Below are positions 1-6,047 of a stretch of 24,671 nt of DNA, piece after piece (position 1 is the stretch's first letter; each line of letters starts with the position of its first letter). The translations under genes were made by a program, and so were the position numbers. The notes beneath the pieces are model-generated. The model was not told where the DNA came from. It searched no databases and saw only the letters and a program-made list of their open reading frames with translations. Location of the stretch: positions 1 to 24,671 of the IMG/VR virus record IMGVR_UViG_3300032308_000454. One strand, written 5' to 3'. Origin of the DNA: a virus.

Positions 1-1143
1 TACTTTAGATTCGGGGTCAACATCGTACCGATAATGACGCAAACATTGTAGCCCTTCTTCAGTATTTTGCCTATCAAAGTAGCATCTATTGAATATAGTT
101 CTGGCTGCGTTAATGCTATCTGCCACCGGCACCCGATCCAATACCTGCACCTTGTAGCCAGTTGATCGTACTATTTCTTCAATTGATTTGCCGGTGCCTA
201 ATGATTTAGCTTTAGCATCATGCGGCAACCATATCGTGTCATATAAATACCCAAACGATTGCAGCTTGGCCATGTAATAACTTATGGTTTGCTGGCTATC
301 TTCAAAGTAGCGCAATAGCCTAGTTTCCTGCCCTACAAATTGCAATATCCAACAAGCAGTTTGATCTGCCCACCCTAAGTCAAATACAGCATGAACTGGC
401 TTAGTAGCATCATAAGGAACATTGCATATACGGCCTTCTAATTCAGCCATAGTCAATTCTTTAGCAAATATAGCCCCATCTACCGTTTGGCGTGGAATTC
501 CTTCCCAAACGTTGTTATAAGCTTCTATATCACGGCCTTGCAACGCACGGCGTTCTAAATCCAATACTTCAGGAAACCACGGGTTGTCGTTCCAGTTGAT
601 TTTTTGAACTACTGAATTTTCTGGTGGATTCAGCACGAACCGCTTCCAGGTTTCATCAGTCGGCAATTCAGGATTAAAGCTTATCCATATTTCAGAATCG
701 GCTTTACGGATGGTTGGCACCAATACGTTCCAACTATTTGAACTAACTGATTGCGCTTCCTCTACCCAACAAATATCAATACCTTCAATGGATTTGACGT
801 TGTTGGTGTTGTTCTTAACGCCTACAAATATAAATTCAGAACCATTTATGCCACGTATTGTGGTTTGGGTAATTTCGTAATGGGCTTCCAGTTCAAGCTT
901 ATTAATTTGGTCGCACAATAGCTTGTGTACCGAATCCCTAATACTTGTTTGAAATTCACGGGCGCACAATACCCGTATTGGTTGTTCGCATCCTTTTAAC
1001 AGTAGCGCACGGGCTATGTTCCATGATTTAGAACCGCCACGGCCACCATAAAGAATTCTGTATCGTGATTTTTCAGGTACAAATAAGCATTTAAGTTTGG
1101 CTGGGAACCGAACCTTGGCCTTAATTTCCTGAATCGTTGACAT
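1..1143 (-). CDS. terL: Terminase large subunit (TerL), 3' end cut by window edge
   Basis: ATP-driven DNA-packaging motor and headful/cos nuclease of a tailed phage. I translated 381 residues from the ATG at 1143 to the left edge without a stop. Visible motifs: Walker A GGRGGSKS (residues 33-40), Walker B ICWVEEA (124-130), coupling-type SFNP (155-158), and nuclease-domain acidic residues in VFDLGWAD (about D255) and PHDA (about D309). This order fits the Terminase_3 (PBSX/Terminase_6-like) family; the remaining C-terminal part lies outside the window. Its start overlaps the small terminase gene by 23 bp, so translation is probably coupled. The family call is firm; the packaging type (cos or pac) cannot be told from this fragment. 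Confidence 0.95.
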   Translation of the reverse strand, partial: MSTIQEIKAKVRFPAKLKCLFVPEKSRYRILYGGRGGSKSWNIARALLLKGCEQPIRVLCAREFQTSIRDSVHKLLCDQINKLELEAHYEITQTTIRGINGSEFIFVGVKNNTNNVKSIEGIDICWVEEAQSVSSNSWNVLVPTIRKADSEIWISFNPELPTDETWKRFVLNPPENSVVQKINWNDNPWFPEVLDLERRALQGRDIEAYNNVWEGIPRQTVDGAIFAKELTMAELEGRICNVPYDATKPVHAVFDLGWADQTACWILQFVGQETRLLRYFEDSQQTISYYMAKLQSFGYLYDTIWLPHDAKAKSLGTGKSIEEIVRSTGYKVQVLDRVPVADSINAARTIFNRCYFDRQNTEEGLQCLRHYRYDVDPESKV

Positions 1144-1534
1144 TGCTTGGTTCTTCGAACGTTAATACAAATCCCGTTTTTAGCTGCATCCCGTCTGGAC
1201 CACTAATTTCTTGTTTAACTCGATCTGAATAATTCTTTGGGAACCTGGCTGCCATTGATCTTGACCATAAGCCGGTGTTGATCCTTTCGCCATCCTTGTG
1301 TTCAATCAGGTTGGCTTGGGCTTTATCTTCCCACCAAGTTTGTGCGTACCCGTGGGCATCTTCCAAGGAAGTCCGAAATTCTTCGTGTTCTTCACGCCAA
1401 CGCTTAAATGAAGTGATGCCAACACCTAGCATTGATGCCATTTGTTCGAAAGATTTGCCCAACTTACCCAGTTCAATCACCTTATCGCAAAAGGCTGGAT
1501 CGTATTTAGATGGGCGGCCAACGGGGTTAGTCAT
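1121..1534 (-). CDS. terS: Terminase small subunit (TerS)
   Basis: DNA-recognition subunit that would bind the phage packaging site and hand DNA to TerL. It is 137 residues long. The N-terminal 60 residues contain an HTH-like segment (KSFEQMASMLGVGITSFKRW, about 28-47) typical of small terminases, preceded by GRPSKYDP, a common start of this family. The middle (WEDKAQANLIEHKDG) and the RFPKNYSDR segment are also characteristic of phage TerS. It lies immediately upstream of and overlaps TerL. The upstream gene stops on its start codon (TAATG overlap), indicating translational coupling. Confidence 0.88.
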   Translation of the reverse strand: MTNPVGRPSKYDPAFCDKVIELGKLGKSFEQMASMLGVGITSFKRWREEHEEFRTSLEDAHGYAQTWWEDKAQANLIEHKDGERINTGLWSRSMAARFPKNYSDRVKQEISGPDGMQLKTGFVLTFEEPSNVNDSGN

Positions 1535-1740
1535 TATGCAGCTTCTTTATCTTCACTAGCTTTTTTGACAATAGTTATATCTTCAGGATTTACCTTTGGC
1601 TGCTGTGCCAAGAATTGCTGGTTAGCTGATTCTAGTAATCTATTGTGCAATTGTTCTACCATTTCCATTGGTAGTTTCTTTAAGCCAGTTAATACTGCTT
1701 GGGCTTCTTGAACGGTTAAATCACCAAAATTAATAATCAT
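1534..1740 (-). CDS. Small hypothetical protein, 68 aa, upstream of TerS
   Basis: No recognised family. The protein is mostly helical by composition: residues 8-45 are rich in Leu, Glu and Gln, with a polar C-terminal tail (KKASEDKEAA). Its stop shares one base with the TerS start, and its own ATG overlaps the stop of the preceding 50-aa gene (ATGA). It is therefore one link in a translationally coupled chain running into the terminase genes. Position suggests co-expression with packaging genes; function is unknown. Confidence 0.7.
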   Translation of the reverse strand: MIINFGDLTVQEAQAVLTGLKKLPMEMVEQLHNRLLESANQQFLAQQPKVNPEDITIVKKASEDKEAA

Positions 1741-1889
1741 TTCTTTCCTTTCATTGTTGATTTTTTTGCAGCTTCACGCTTTTCAGAATATGCGATTGCT
1801 ACGGCTTGCTTTACCGGCTTACCGGCTTTTACTTCTGCCTTTATGTTTTCCTTAAAGGCTTTGTCACTAGTTGATTTCTTTAACGGCAT
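1737..1889 (-). CDS. Very small basic protein, 50 aa
   Basis: Translated by hand from ATG 1889 to a TGA at 1737-1739. The sequence starts MPLKKSTSDKAFKENIKAEV and continues with a KAGKPVKQAVAIAYSEKREA segment, ending in a lysine-rich tail. Lys/Arg make up roughly a third of the residues. Small proteins with this 'AGKPxKQAxAIAYS' core are common in phage and environmental bacterial genomes (I recall a DUF, possibly DUF6496, but cannot check). A nucleic-acid-binding role is plausible from charge alone. The stop overlaps the next start as ATGA. Confidence 0.72.
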   Translation of the reverse strand: MPLKKSTSDKAFKENIKAEVKAGKPVKQAVAIAYSEKREAAKKSTMKGKK

Positions 1890-1891
1890 GA

Positions 1892-2167
1892 TTAGCAATT
1901 CCAATTTTTAAGTGAAGCTTTTGCTCGTTCCGCTGGTCCTTTAGCGTTTTTCACTACGCCTTCCATCCTTGCACAAAATGATTTCTTACGGCCTTCATCA
2001 GCTTTTGTTTTAGGATTTGGGGCAGGTGGCTTCAAATTGCTATCGTTTTTAGCGTTGTACTCCGCACGGCCTTTTGCAGTCATACCAGCACCTTTATCGG
2101 TGGCATTGTATGTTTTGCCTTTGCCGGTGGTCTTATGTTCAATTGGCTTATCGTGCTTTTTTGTCAT
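1892..2167 (-). CDS. Small basic phage protein, 91 aa (DUF6321-like)
   Basis: Gly/Lys-rich N-terminus (TTGKGKTYNATDKGAGMTAK) followed by a conserved C-terminal part: AKGRAEYNAKNDSNLKPPAP (about 31-50), RKKSFCARMEGVVKNAKGPA (60-79) and a terminal LKNWNC. The 'AKGRxxYN...NLKxPxP...RKKSFCARM' pattern is one I recognise from many phage proteins classed as DUF6321; the function is unknown. Two cysteines (SFCARM and the final NC) are conserved in that family from memory. The ATG at 2167 overlaps the stop of the preceding gene (ATGA). It sits within a run of small basic proteins between GroES and TerS. Confidence 0.75.
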   Translation of the reverse strand: MTKKHDKPIEHKTTGKGKTYNATDKGAGMTAKGRAEYNAKNDSNLKPPAPNPKTKADEGRKKSFCARMEGVVKNAKGPAERAKASLKNWNC

Positions 2168-2484
2168 TTCTTTGCCGTCTTAGCTGCTTGTTTAAACGCT
2201 TCTTTAGTTGGTGCGCCTTTAGTGCCAGGCTTACGCATCTTTTCTACTGGCTCACCTTCGGCTTTTTGGCGTTCAATACGTTCTTGCTTTTTATGAATGT
2301 TGGCATATAAGCCAGGTTTAGCAGCCATTTCTTTTTCCTTCACAGTTTTAACAGCTTTAAAAGTTTTTCTTGGTCTTACCTTTTTAACTTGTAACGTGGG
2401 TTCAATAATTTTAATAACTTTTGGTTCTGGTTGTTTATGCGGCTCAAAAAAATGCAGCACCCAGCTAACTAGTTGTTTGATCAT
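2164..2484 (-). CDS. Small phage protein with hydrophobic N-terminus and basic conserved C-terminus, 106 aa
   Basis: I place the start at ATG 2484 because a strong GGGGGA ribosome site lies 6 bp upstream; an in-frame TTG at 2502 lacks one. Residues 1-13 (MIKQLVSWVLHFF) are amphipathic or hydrophobic, and residues 14-52 are Pro/Lys-rich. The last 54 residues start MAAKPGLYANIHKKQERIER and include the PVEKMRKPGTKGAPTKEAFK segment. That C-terminal block matches a small stand-alone phage protein family of unknown function. An internal ATG at 2328, with AAGGA 7 bp upstream, could produce the short form alone. The first 20 bp overlap the end of the GroES-like gene. Confidence 0.72.
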   Translation of the reverse strand: MIKQLVSWVLHFFEPHKQPEPKVIKIIEPTLQVKKVRPRKTFKAVKTVKEKEMAAKPGLYANIHKKQERIERQKAEGEPVEKMRKPGTKGAPTKEAFKQAAKTAKK

Positions 2485-2803
2485 TATGTTCCCCCGTAAC
2501 AAAACATACGTCTTGCCATGACATTATCAGATAACGTTGGCCATTAGTAAAGTATTCTTGATATTTTAGATATTCGGCTTTCGGATCGTCACTCATGGTG
2601 CCAAATCTTACGTGTTCGCCTACTTGTACGGGCATGGGTTGGCGGCGGTTGCCAATCTTTTTACCTAGTCCTACTGCAACCACGGTACCCATGTTGTCAT
2701 GTTCTTTGTTAGATACATGAATAACTGAACTTAAAACACGAACATCCGGCCTGACAACTATTTTGTCGGCCAGCGGTTTAAGTATAAAATCGGCATCAGC
2801 CAT
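2465..2803 (-). CDS. groES: GroES-like cochaperonin (Cpn10 family)
   Basis: Phage cochaperonin that would cap the host GroEL ring, as T4 gp31 does, to fold phage proteins such as the major capsid protein. It is 112 residues, slightly longer than bacterial GroES (about 97). Cpn10 features are visible: LKPLADKIVVRP at residues 8-19, GTVVAVGLGKK (39-49), VQVGEHVRFG (59-68), a YLKYQEYFTNGQRYLIMSWQ stretch, and a C-terminal DVCFV. The segment between about 20 and 35 (RVLSSVIHVSNKEHDN) would be the mobile loop that contacts GroEL. The start has GGAGAA about 7 bp upstream. A terminator hairpin lies just upstream, so this gene probably opens its own message or depends on read-through. Confidence 0.85.
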   Translation of the reverse strand: MADADFILKPLADKIVVRPDVRVLSSVIHVSNKEHDNMGTVVAVGLGKKIGNRRQPMPVQVGEHVRFGTMSDDPKAEYLKYQEYFTNGQRYLIMSWQDVCFVTGEHNDQTTS

Positions 2804-2833
2804 TGCAAGTTCTCCAGTTACTTGTAGTGGTTA

Positions 2834-2869
2834 GAAAACACCTAGTACCCTTCACGGCTAGGTGTTTTC
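2834..2869 (-). terminator. Hairpin terminator between small gene and groES
   Basis: Perfect 12-bp inverted repeat GAAAACACCTAG / CTAGGTGTTTTC with a 12-nt loop. On the minus strand the 3' arm itself ends in a T-run (GTGTTTTC). On the plus strand it is followed by GTTTATT. Both neighbours are minus-strand genes, so it most likely ends the transcript of the 74-aa gene at 2886-3110, perhaps with partial read-through into groES. Confidence 0.7.
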
Positions 2870-2885
2870 GTTTATTACTGATTAT

Positions 2886-3110
2886 TTAATCGCAGTTTTG
2901 ATAGCAGTCACGGGTGTGCGTATAGCAAACACCTTCGGTACGGCCTGTGTTGAACTGATTGTCTTTGCCGGTCATATCTTCTTTGCCCATAGCAACGCCG
3001 TTAACCAGCTTGCCTTTGCGCTCGCCTGACATATCAGCAGCATTAGCACCTTTTGGTGGGGTTGCGCCAGTTGTTGAAGGTACGCCCTTCATTGAATCCA
3101 TTTTGCCCAT
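2886..3110 (-). CDS. Small Gly/Met-rich phage protein, 74 aa, single-gene unit
   Basis: Not a family I can name, although the layout (MGKMDSMKGVPSTTG at the start, ADMSGERKGKLVNGVAMGKE in the middle, RTEGVCYTHTRDCYQNCD at the end) resembles a recurrent phage hypothetical. It is low-complexity (Gly, Lys, Met, Thr) with three cysteines in the last 14 residues, so a metal- or disulfide-bound tail is possible. The start has a strong AGGAGAA site 6-7 bp upstream. A TTGACA-type promoter lies upstream (3147-3174) and a hairpin terminator downstream, so it looks independently transcribed. Abundant independent expression would suggest a structural or host-takeover role, but that is inference. Confidence 0.7.
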   Translation of the reverse strand: MGKMDSMKGVPSTTGATPPKGANAADMSGERKGKLVNGVAMGKEDMTGKDNQFNTGRTEGVCYTHTRDCYQNCD

Positions 3111-3146
3111 GTTAAGTTCTCCTATGTGATGGGTATTACAAACTAC

Positions 3147-3174
3147 ATTTTCCGCTATTTTACTACCTTGTCAA
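3147..3174 (-). promoter_or_regulatory. Probable sigma-70 promoter for the 74-aa gene
   Basis: On the minus strand a consensus -35 TTGACA (3174-3169) is followed after 16 bp by GAAAAT (3152-3147), a 4/6 match to TATAAT. It lies in the 66-bp gap between RusA and the 74-aa gene and faces the latter. Because the -10 is imperfect the exact start is unsure. Confidence 0.45.
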
Positions 3175-3176
3175 TA

Positions 3177-3524
3177 CTAAATTACTTCAATCATTACATC
3201 AACACCGCCGCCCTTACGTTGTTCTTTGCGTTCAATAGTCAAAATGTCAATCTGACCATCATTGTCATATACGCCGGCATCTTCTAAACCGTCTAAAACG
3301 GCCTTCAGTCGATTATCCAAATCAGTTACTACCTTTGATCGTGGATACAAATATAACGTCACATTAAGCCGTTGTTCGCCAAATTTAGGTATGTTCTGCG
3401 CTATTACACATTCAGATACTATACTTTTAAATTCACGGCCAGCTTTGCTTAATACCGTATTGCCCCTAAAGTTGCGCCAATAGGTATTTACGCTAGGCGG
3501 GTACGGAAGTTTAATTATCGTCAT
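3177..3524 (-). CDS. rusA: RusA-like Holliday-junction resolvase
   Basis: Endonuclease that cleaves four-way DNA junctions formed in recombination and late replication, clearing branches before packaging. It is 115 residues, the usual RusA size. Motifs: PPSVNTYWR near the N-terminus (9-17), LSKAGREF (25-32), and the catalytic region TDLDNRLKAVLDGLEDAGVY followed by DNDGQID. D68, D70 and D89 fit the three essential aspartates of RusA, and N71 and K74 are typical as well. The C-terminus KGGGVDVMIEVI forms the final strand. It overlaps the upstream Ref-like nuclease gene by 14 bp, so the two are co-expressed. Confidence 0.93.
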   Translation of the reverse strand: MTIIKLPYPPSVNTYWRNFRGNTVLSKAGREFKSIVSECVIAQNIPKFGEQRLNVTLYLYPRSKVVTDLDNRLKAVLDGLEDAGVYDNDGQIDILTIERKEQRKGGGVDVMIEVI

Positions 3525-3804
3525 TTAATAATTGGTTTGTCTTTTCAAGCAAATCTTCTTCTGAAAATCCCCAAAACCTTTCAAATCCTTTATGTCCAAG
3601 TCCATGAATACTGGTACGTGAATCAAGTCTGTGGTGCCAGGCGCACAATGGGATTGTTGGTGCAAGTGATCGTTTGCCACCGTATCGCCTAATGTGATGG
3701 ATTTCTGTGGGGGAATCTTCAATGTTTCGAACATCAATTTGTCGGCATAAGATACAGCCCAATCTGGCCAACTTTGCATAATGTTCTTTTTCCGCTTTGG
3801 TCAT
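3511..3804 (-). CDS. Ref-like RecA-dependent HNH nuclease
   Basis: Short relative (97 aa) of phage P1 Ref, a nuclease that cuts DNA at RecA-made displacement loops. Visible are MTKAEKEHYAKLARLGCILC with a CxxC pair (C17, C20), EIHHIRRYGG with tandem His (H36, H37), APTIPLCAWHH (C54, H57, H58), and the family hallmark HGLGHKGFERFWGFSEEDLL toward the end. These make a zinc-supported HNH fold. P1 Ref has a long disordered N-terminus that binds DNA; it is absent here, as in many phage homologues. It overlaps RusA, suggesting a joint recombination function. Confidence 0.9.
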   Translation of the reverse strand: MTKAEKEHYAKLARLGCILCRQIDVRNIEDSPTEIHHIRRYGGKRSLAPTIPLCAWHHRLDSRTSIHGLGHKGFERFWGFSEEDLLEKTNQLLNDDN

Positions 3805-3805
3805 T

Positions 3806-4267
3806 CTATGCCGTTATAAATTCATCAATCAAATCTGATTGTGGCACAAAATAAGCCGGCCTTCCTTTTCCAGTTGGATCATTCCAATACTTTGGTTGTT
3901 TAGCATCCCTAGCAAACATATACCCACGAATCACATAATTGCCAAGTATTCCAGTAACCAAGTAATAACGCTTTTCGTCTTTGTCCGTTGGATGAACAAT
4001 TAAACTTCCATTATCCAATTGCGTTTGGCGCACTTCGTATGGTCCAACATCATCCGATCCATAAGTGCCTTTGCCCCAAAATATTCCAAAATGCTTAGCT
4101 ATTACCATTTCACCCATTGCCCCTTCAATACCCATTTGCCAGGTTTCAGTTTCTTTGGCACCGTATCTGTGCCGTTTACCATCCCGTTTGCATTGCAGTA
4201 TTCTTAACGTGGCTTGCTGAACTGCCATCATCATTTCATCTTCTGTAAGATTAATTTGTATAGGCAT
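3806..4267 (-). CDS. Conserved phage protein, possible PD-(D/E)XK nuclease-like fold, 153 aa
   Basis: Start chosen at ATG 4267 with AAAAGG about 8 bp upstream; a TTG at 4285 would add six residues. No named family recognised. The middle has a nuclease-like arrangement: an acidic helix GIEGAMGEMVIAKHFG (about 46-61), YGSDDVGPYEVRQTQLDNGS (about 69-88) in which D-D and E-x-R could be the active-site strand, then strands LIVHPTDKDEKRYYLVTG and YVIRGYMFARDAK. The C-terminal GRPAYFVPQSDLIDEF resembles the end of phage proteins of this kind. Position beside Ref and RusA supports a DNA role. The fold assignment is inference. Confidence 0.6.
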   Translation of the reverse strand: MPIQINLTEDEMMMAVQQATLRILQCKRDGKRHRYGAKETETWQMGIEGAMGEMVIAKHFGIFWGKGTYGSDDVGPYEVRQTQLDNGSLIVHPTDKDEKRYYLVTGILGNYVIRGYMFARDAKQPKYWNDPTGKGRPAYFVPQSDLIDEFITA

Positions 4268-4424
4268 CACGCAAACCTTTTGCAAATTCTTCTAATTTTT
4301 GTGCCATATCTGTAATGTCTAACGATATTTCATAAGCCCTAGCATATTCACCCTGCATGGTGGCTTCATAAAAATCTTTGCATAATCTGTGCAACGTTAG
4401 AAATGGTCCTGAATAGTTATCCAT
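4251..4424 (-). CDS. Very small hypothetical protein, 57 aa
   Basis: Translated by hand from ATG 4424 to TAA at 4251. The sequence begins MDNYSGPFLTLHRLCKDFYE and continues with a helical AYEISLDITDMAQKLEEFAK. It looks like a small helical-hairpin protein. An AAGGGA site lies about 8 bp upstream, it overlaps the next gene by 17 bp and the preceding one by 8 bp, and the overlap chain supports its being real. Function unknown. Confidence 0.65.
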   Translation of the reverse strand: MDNYSGPFLTLHRLCKDFYEATMQGEYARAYEISLDITDMAQKLEEFAKGLRDAYTN

Positions 4425-4581
4425 GTTTTTGATCCCTTTTTTTTCCCTGGCTTTGGTAAATACTTATTGATTTATGTTCAGCACATTGTTTGCAACGCCA
4501 GCCCCTAAATCTTGATTCTTTTTGTATGCCACCATGTATTGGTTTGTGCTGCTGGCAAGTTGTGCAAAATTTAGTGTCCAT
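4417..4581 (-). CDS. Small zinc-ribbon-like protein, 54 aa
   Basis: Translated by hand from ATG 4581 to TAA at 4417. Two CxxC knuckles, FCTTCQ (C6, C9) and WRCKQCAEH (C30, C33), are spaced 20 residues apart, the classic four-cysteine zinc ribbon. The tail is basic (KKRDQKHG). Such proteins in phages may bind DNA, RNA or host RNA polymerase; nothing here says which. It overlaps its neighbours on both sides (11 bp and 8 bp). Confidence 0.68.
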   Translation of the reverse strand: MDTKFCTTCQQHKPIHGGIQKESRFRGWRCKQCAEHKSISIYQSQGKKRDQKHG

Positions 4582-4858
4582 TGTTTTCTTTATCCTGCGC
4601 TAATCTGGCACGTAATGATGGAATTACATCATCAGCCCATTCAGGGCTGCCACCCATACTTATTTTTTCCAACGCATCTAATGCTTGCTGTAACAATTCT
4701 TCATCAGCAATTGTTTTTATTATTTTGTTATTAATTGTGTCAAAACCAATAGAATCTAAAAAGTATTCCAAATCAGTTTCATCAAACGTATATTCATCAC
4801 CACTTGTGCTATATGCAACCATGCTTGCGTAATCTTTAGCTTTTTGTATGTAGTTCAT
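4571..4858 (-). CDS. Acidic hypothetical protein, 95 aa
   Basis: No family recognised. The N-terminal part (MNYIQKAKDYASMVAYSTSG, then DEYTFDETDLEYFLDSIGF) is strongly acidic and the C-terminal half is helical (EELLQQALDALEKISMGG ... IPSLRARLAQ). The net negative charge contrasts with the basic small proteins near the terminase. It overlaps the zinc-ribbon gene downstream by 11 bp and the 62-aa gene upstream by 23 bp. DNA mimicry or inhibitor activity could be imagined from charge but nothing specific supports it. Confidence 0.65.
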   Translation of the reverse strand: MNYIQKAKDYASMVAYSTSGDEYTFDETDLEYFLDSIGFDTINNKIIKTIADEELLQQALDALEKISMGGSPEWADDVIPSLRARLAQDKENNGH

Positions 4859-5024
4859 TATTTTTCCTTTCTTCCATCATTGCATCGGCATATTCATAAG
4901 CTTCTTTTGCTGCTTCTTTTGGATTACTACATCCGCATGAAACGGAAAGCGCAACTGCTGCAAAATAATCACGCAATTCCATACCTTCAAATCTATTACC
5001 TGGGAAAGCTTTCATTTGCCACAT
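4836..5024 (-). CDS. Conserved small phage protein, 62 aa
   Basis: The core GMELRDYFAAVALSVSCGC (about 14-32) followed by AAKEAYEYADAMMEERK (about 38-54) is a pattern I recognise from many phage hypothetical proteins: 'LRDYFAA ... A.AYxxADAMLxER'. No function is established. Two Cys flank a Gly in SCGCS. It overlaps the upstream membrane-protein gene by 13 bp. The start at 5024 (MWQMKAF) has GGTATG upstream; an internal ATG at residue 4 or 15 is also possible. Confidence 0.68.
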   Translation of the reverse strand: MWQMKAFPGNRFEGMELRDYFAAVALSVSCGCSNPKEAAKEAYEYADAMMEERKNNELHTKS

Positions 5025-5221
5025 ACCTTTCTTCTAGCTTTTTCTAAATCGGATTGAAATAACCATTGCATACAAATTTCATTTACATGGTTTTCAGTTA
5101 TCGTATCTGCACCAGCTGCATAACCACGTTGATAAGCTTCATCTTTGATGTTTTGTATTGAATGAACGATAAGCAATATCACCACTAATCCAATCGCTAA
5201 ACTTCCGTAAAATTTAATCAT
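5012..5221 (-). CDS. Small membrane protein with one TM helix, 69 aa
   Basis: I use ATG 5221; an in-frame GTG at 5224 is next to it. Residues 5-23 (FYGSLAIGLVVILLIVHSI) form one transmembrane helix, probably a signal anchor with the remaining 45 residues as a helical, charged soluble part (KDEAYQRGYAAGADTITENH). Topology resembles small inner-membrane spanin-like proteins, but it lies in the early cluster, away from holin and endolysin, and no lipobox partner overlaps it. It overlaps the 33-aa ORF upstream. Function unknown. Confidence 0.6.
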   Translation of the reverse strand: MIKFYGSLAIGLVVILLIVHSIQNIKDEAYQRGYAAGADTITENHVNEICMQWLFQSDLEKARRKVCGK

Positions 5222-5315
5222 CACTACTCATCCAAATATAAACAATTGCTGCGCCAATCAATACCCAACAAGCAGCACCAGTTAACATCAAAAAAAATGC
5301 AAAGAAATCCATCAT
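5214..5315 (-). CDS. Tiny hydrophobic membrane peptide, 33 aa
   Basis: Translated by hand: MMDFFAFFLMLTGAACWVLI then a second hydrophobic stretch ending in MSSDD. Practically the whole peptide is one transmembrane helix of about 27 residues. It starts at ATG 5315, overlapping the TGA of the upstream gene, and ends inside the start of the next membrane-protein gene. The perfect fit in the overlap chain makes it likely to be translated despite its size. Confidence 0.5.
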   Translation of the reverse strand: MMDFFAFFLMLTGAACWVLIGAAIVYIWMSSDD

Positions 5316-5644
5316 ATTGAACCCTTTCTACGGTTAGCCGATAATGTTTGCCAGATTTCTGTAATGCGTATTTCGTGCATCCGTTTGTTTTCTAGGGTCT
5401 TAAATTCTTTGTAAGCCCCTACCCATTCATCAACTGCATTTTTGTAGGATGGGCTATCTATAGCTTGCGCTTCACGTTCTGCTACCGTACCGCTAGATAG
5501 TAAAAATGCGTGGCTTTTAGCCTGTTTAATAAGTTCTTCTAACCGTTTTACTTCGCCAGATAATTCGGCGTGTTCTTCATCCGTTTCGGATAAATAAATT
5601 AATGCTTTTTCAACCCTGCTATCGCTTAACTTTTCTAAACTCAT
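5312..5644 (-). CDS. Conserved coiled-coil phage protein, 110 aa
   Basis: Helical protein with an early ALIYLSETDEEHAELSGEVK segment (14-33), a central GTVAEREAQAIDSPSYKNAV (52-71) and a basic C-terminus ending NRRKGSI. This pattern ('AL.YLxETDEExAxL ... GTVAERxAxA ... W.xxxANRRxGxI') recurs in many phage early regions without an assigned function. A coiled coil is likely at about 18-45 and 75-95. Its TGA overlaps the ATG of the 33-aa peptide and its start overlaps the TGA of the preceding gene, both as ATGA. Confidence 0.75.
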   Translation of the reverse strand: MSLEKLSDSRVEKALIYLSETDEEHAELSGEVKRLEELIKQAKSHAFLLSSGTVAEREAQAIDSPSYKNAVDEWVGAYKEFKTLENKRMHEIRITEIWQTLSANRRKGSI

Positions 5645-5841
5645 TTTTGCCCCCTTGCTTGAATAGCGTCAGCAGCAGATTCAAATGCAGCAACAACAGT
5701 TTTACTATGCCATTTACTTAAATCTAAACAGACTTTTGCACATTCGTTACGTTCTAATACAACAACATCATTAACAAGTTTAATTACCCATAAAGGAACT
5801 CGTCTGTGATTTGCTAATAAAAGTATTTGTTGATTATTCAT
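5641..5841 (-). CDS. Conserved small phage protein, 66 aa
   Basis: Start set at ATG 5841 because AGGTGA sits 6 bp upstream; an ATG at 5847 adds two residues. The segment LERNECAKVCLDLSKW (about 29-44) and terminal AADAIQARGQK match a widespread small phage pattern ('ERE.CAKVC ... AA.AIRARG'). The paired Cys (CAKVC) are part of that pattern. Function unknown. It is embedded in a run of overlapping genes and so is co-translated with them. Confidence 0.68.
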   Translation of the reverse strand: MNNQQILLLANHRRVPLWVIKLVNDVVVLERNECAKVCLDLSKWHSKTVVAAFESAADAIQARGQK

Positions 5842-6047
5842 TTCCATTCACCTTTTATCCCTCTGTTTCCCTTGTTCCATTGTGACCTGGCATCGTTTTC
5901 TAACTTCTTAGCTGCCGCATCACCCCTTTGTTCCCGTACTCGTTCAATATGTGACATTGCTTTGTTACGGTCCTGTACACGCCACCGTAAAATTTGTCTT
6001 ATTTCACATTGGTGACGGTATTCTTCGCTGTTAGTATCTAACTCCAT
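5838..6047 (-). CDS. Conserved small phage protein, 69 aa (DUF7696-like)
   Basis: Strongly helical, charged protein: NSEEYRHQCEIRQILRWRVQ (6-25), IERVREQRGDAAAKKLENDA (34-53), then RSQWNKGNRGIKGEWK at the C-terminus. I recognise this as a recurrent phage early protein ('EYRHxCEVR ... YLERVRxxRG.AAAxxLExDAxxQW'), which I believe is classed as DUF7696. No function is known. It overlaps the methyltransferase gene by 10 bp upstream. Confidence 0.72.
   Translation of the reverse strand: MELDTNSEEYRHQCEIRQILRWRVQDRNKAMSHIERVREQRGDAAAKKLENDARSQWNKGNRGIKGEWK

Noticed and set aside
2500-2502. TTG at 2502 as start of the 112-aa form of the basic protein
   Set aside because: ATG 2484 has a better-placed GGGGGA site and overlaps the groES end less.
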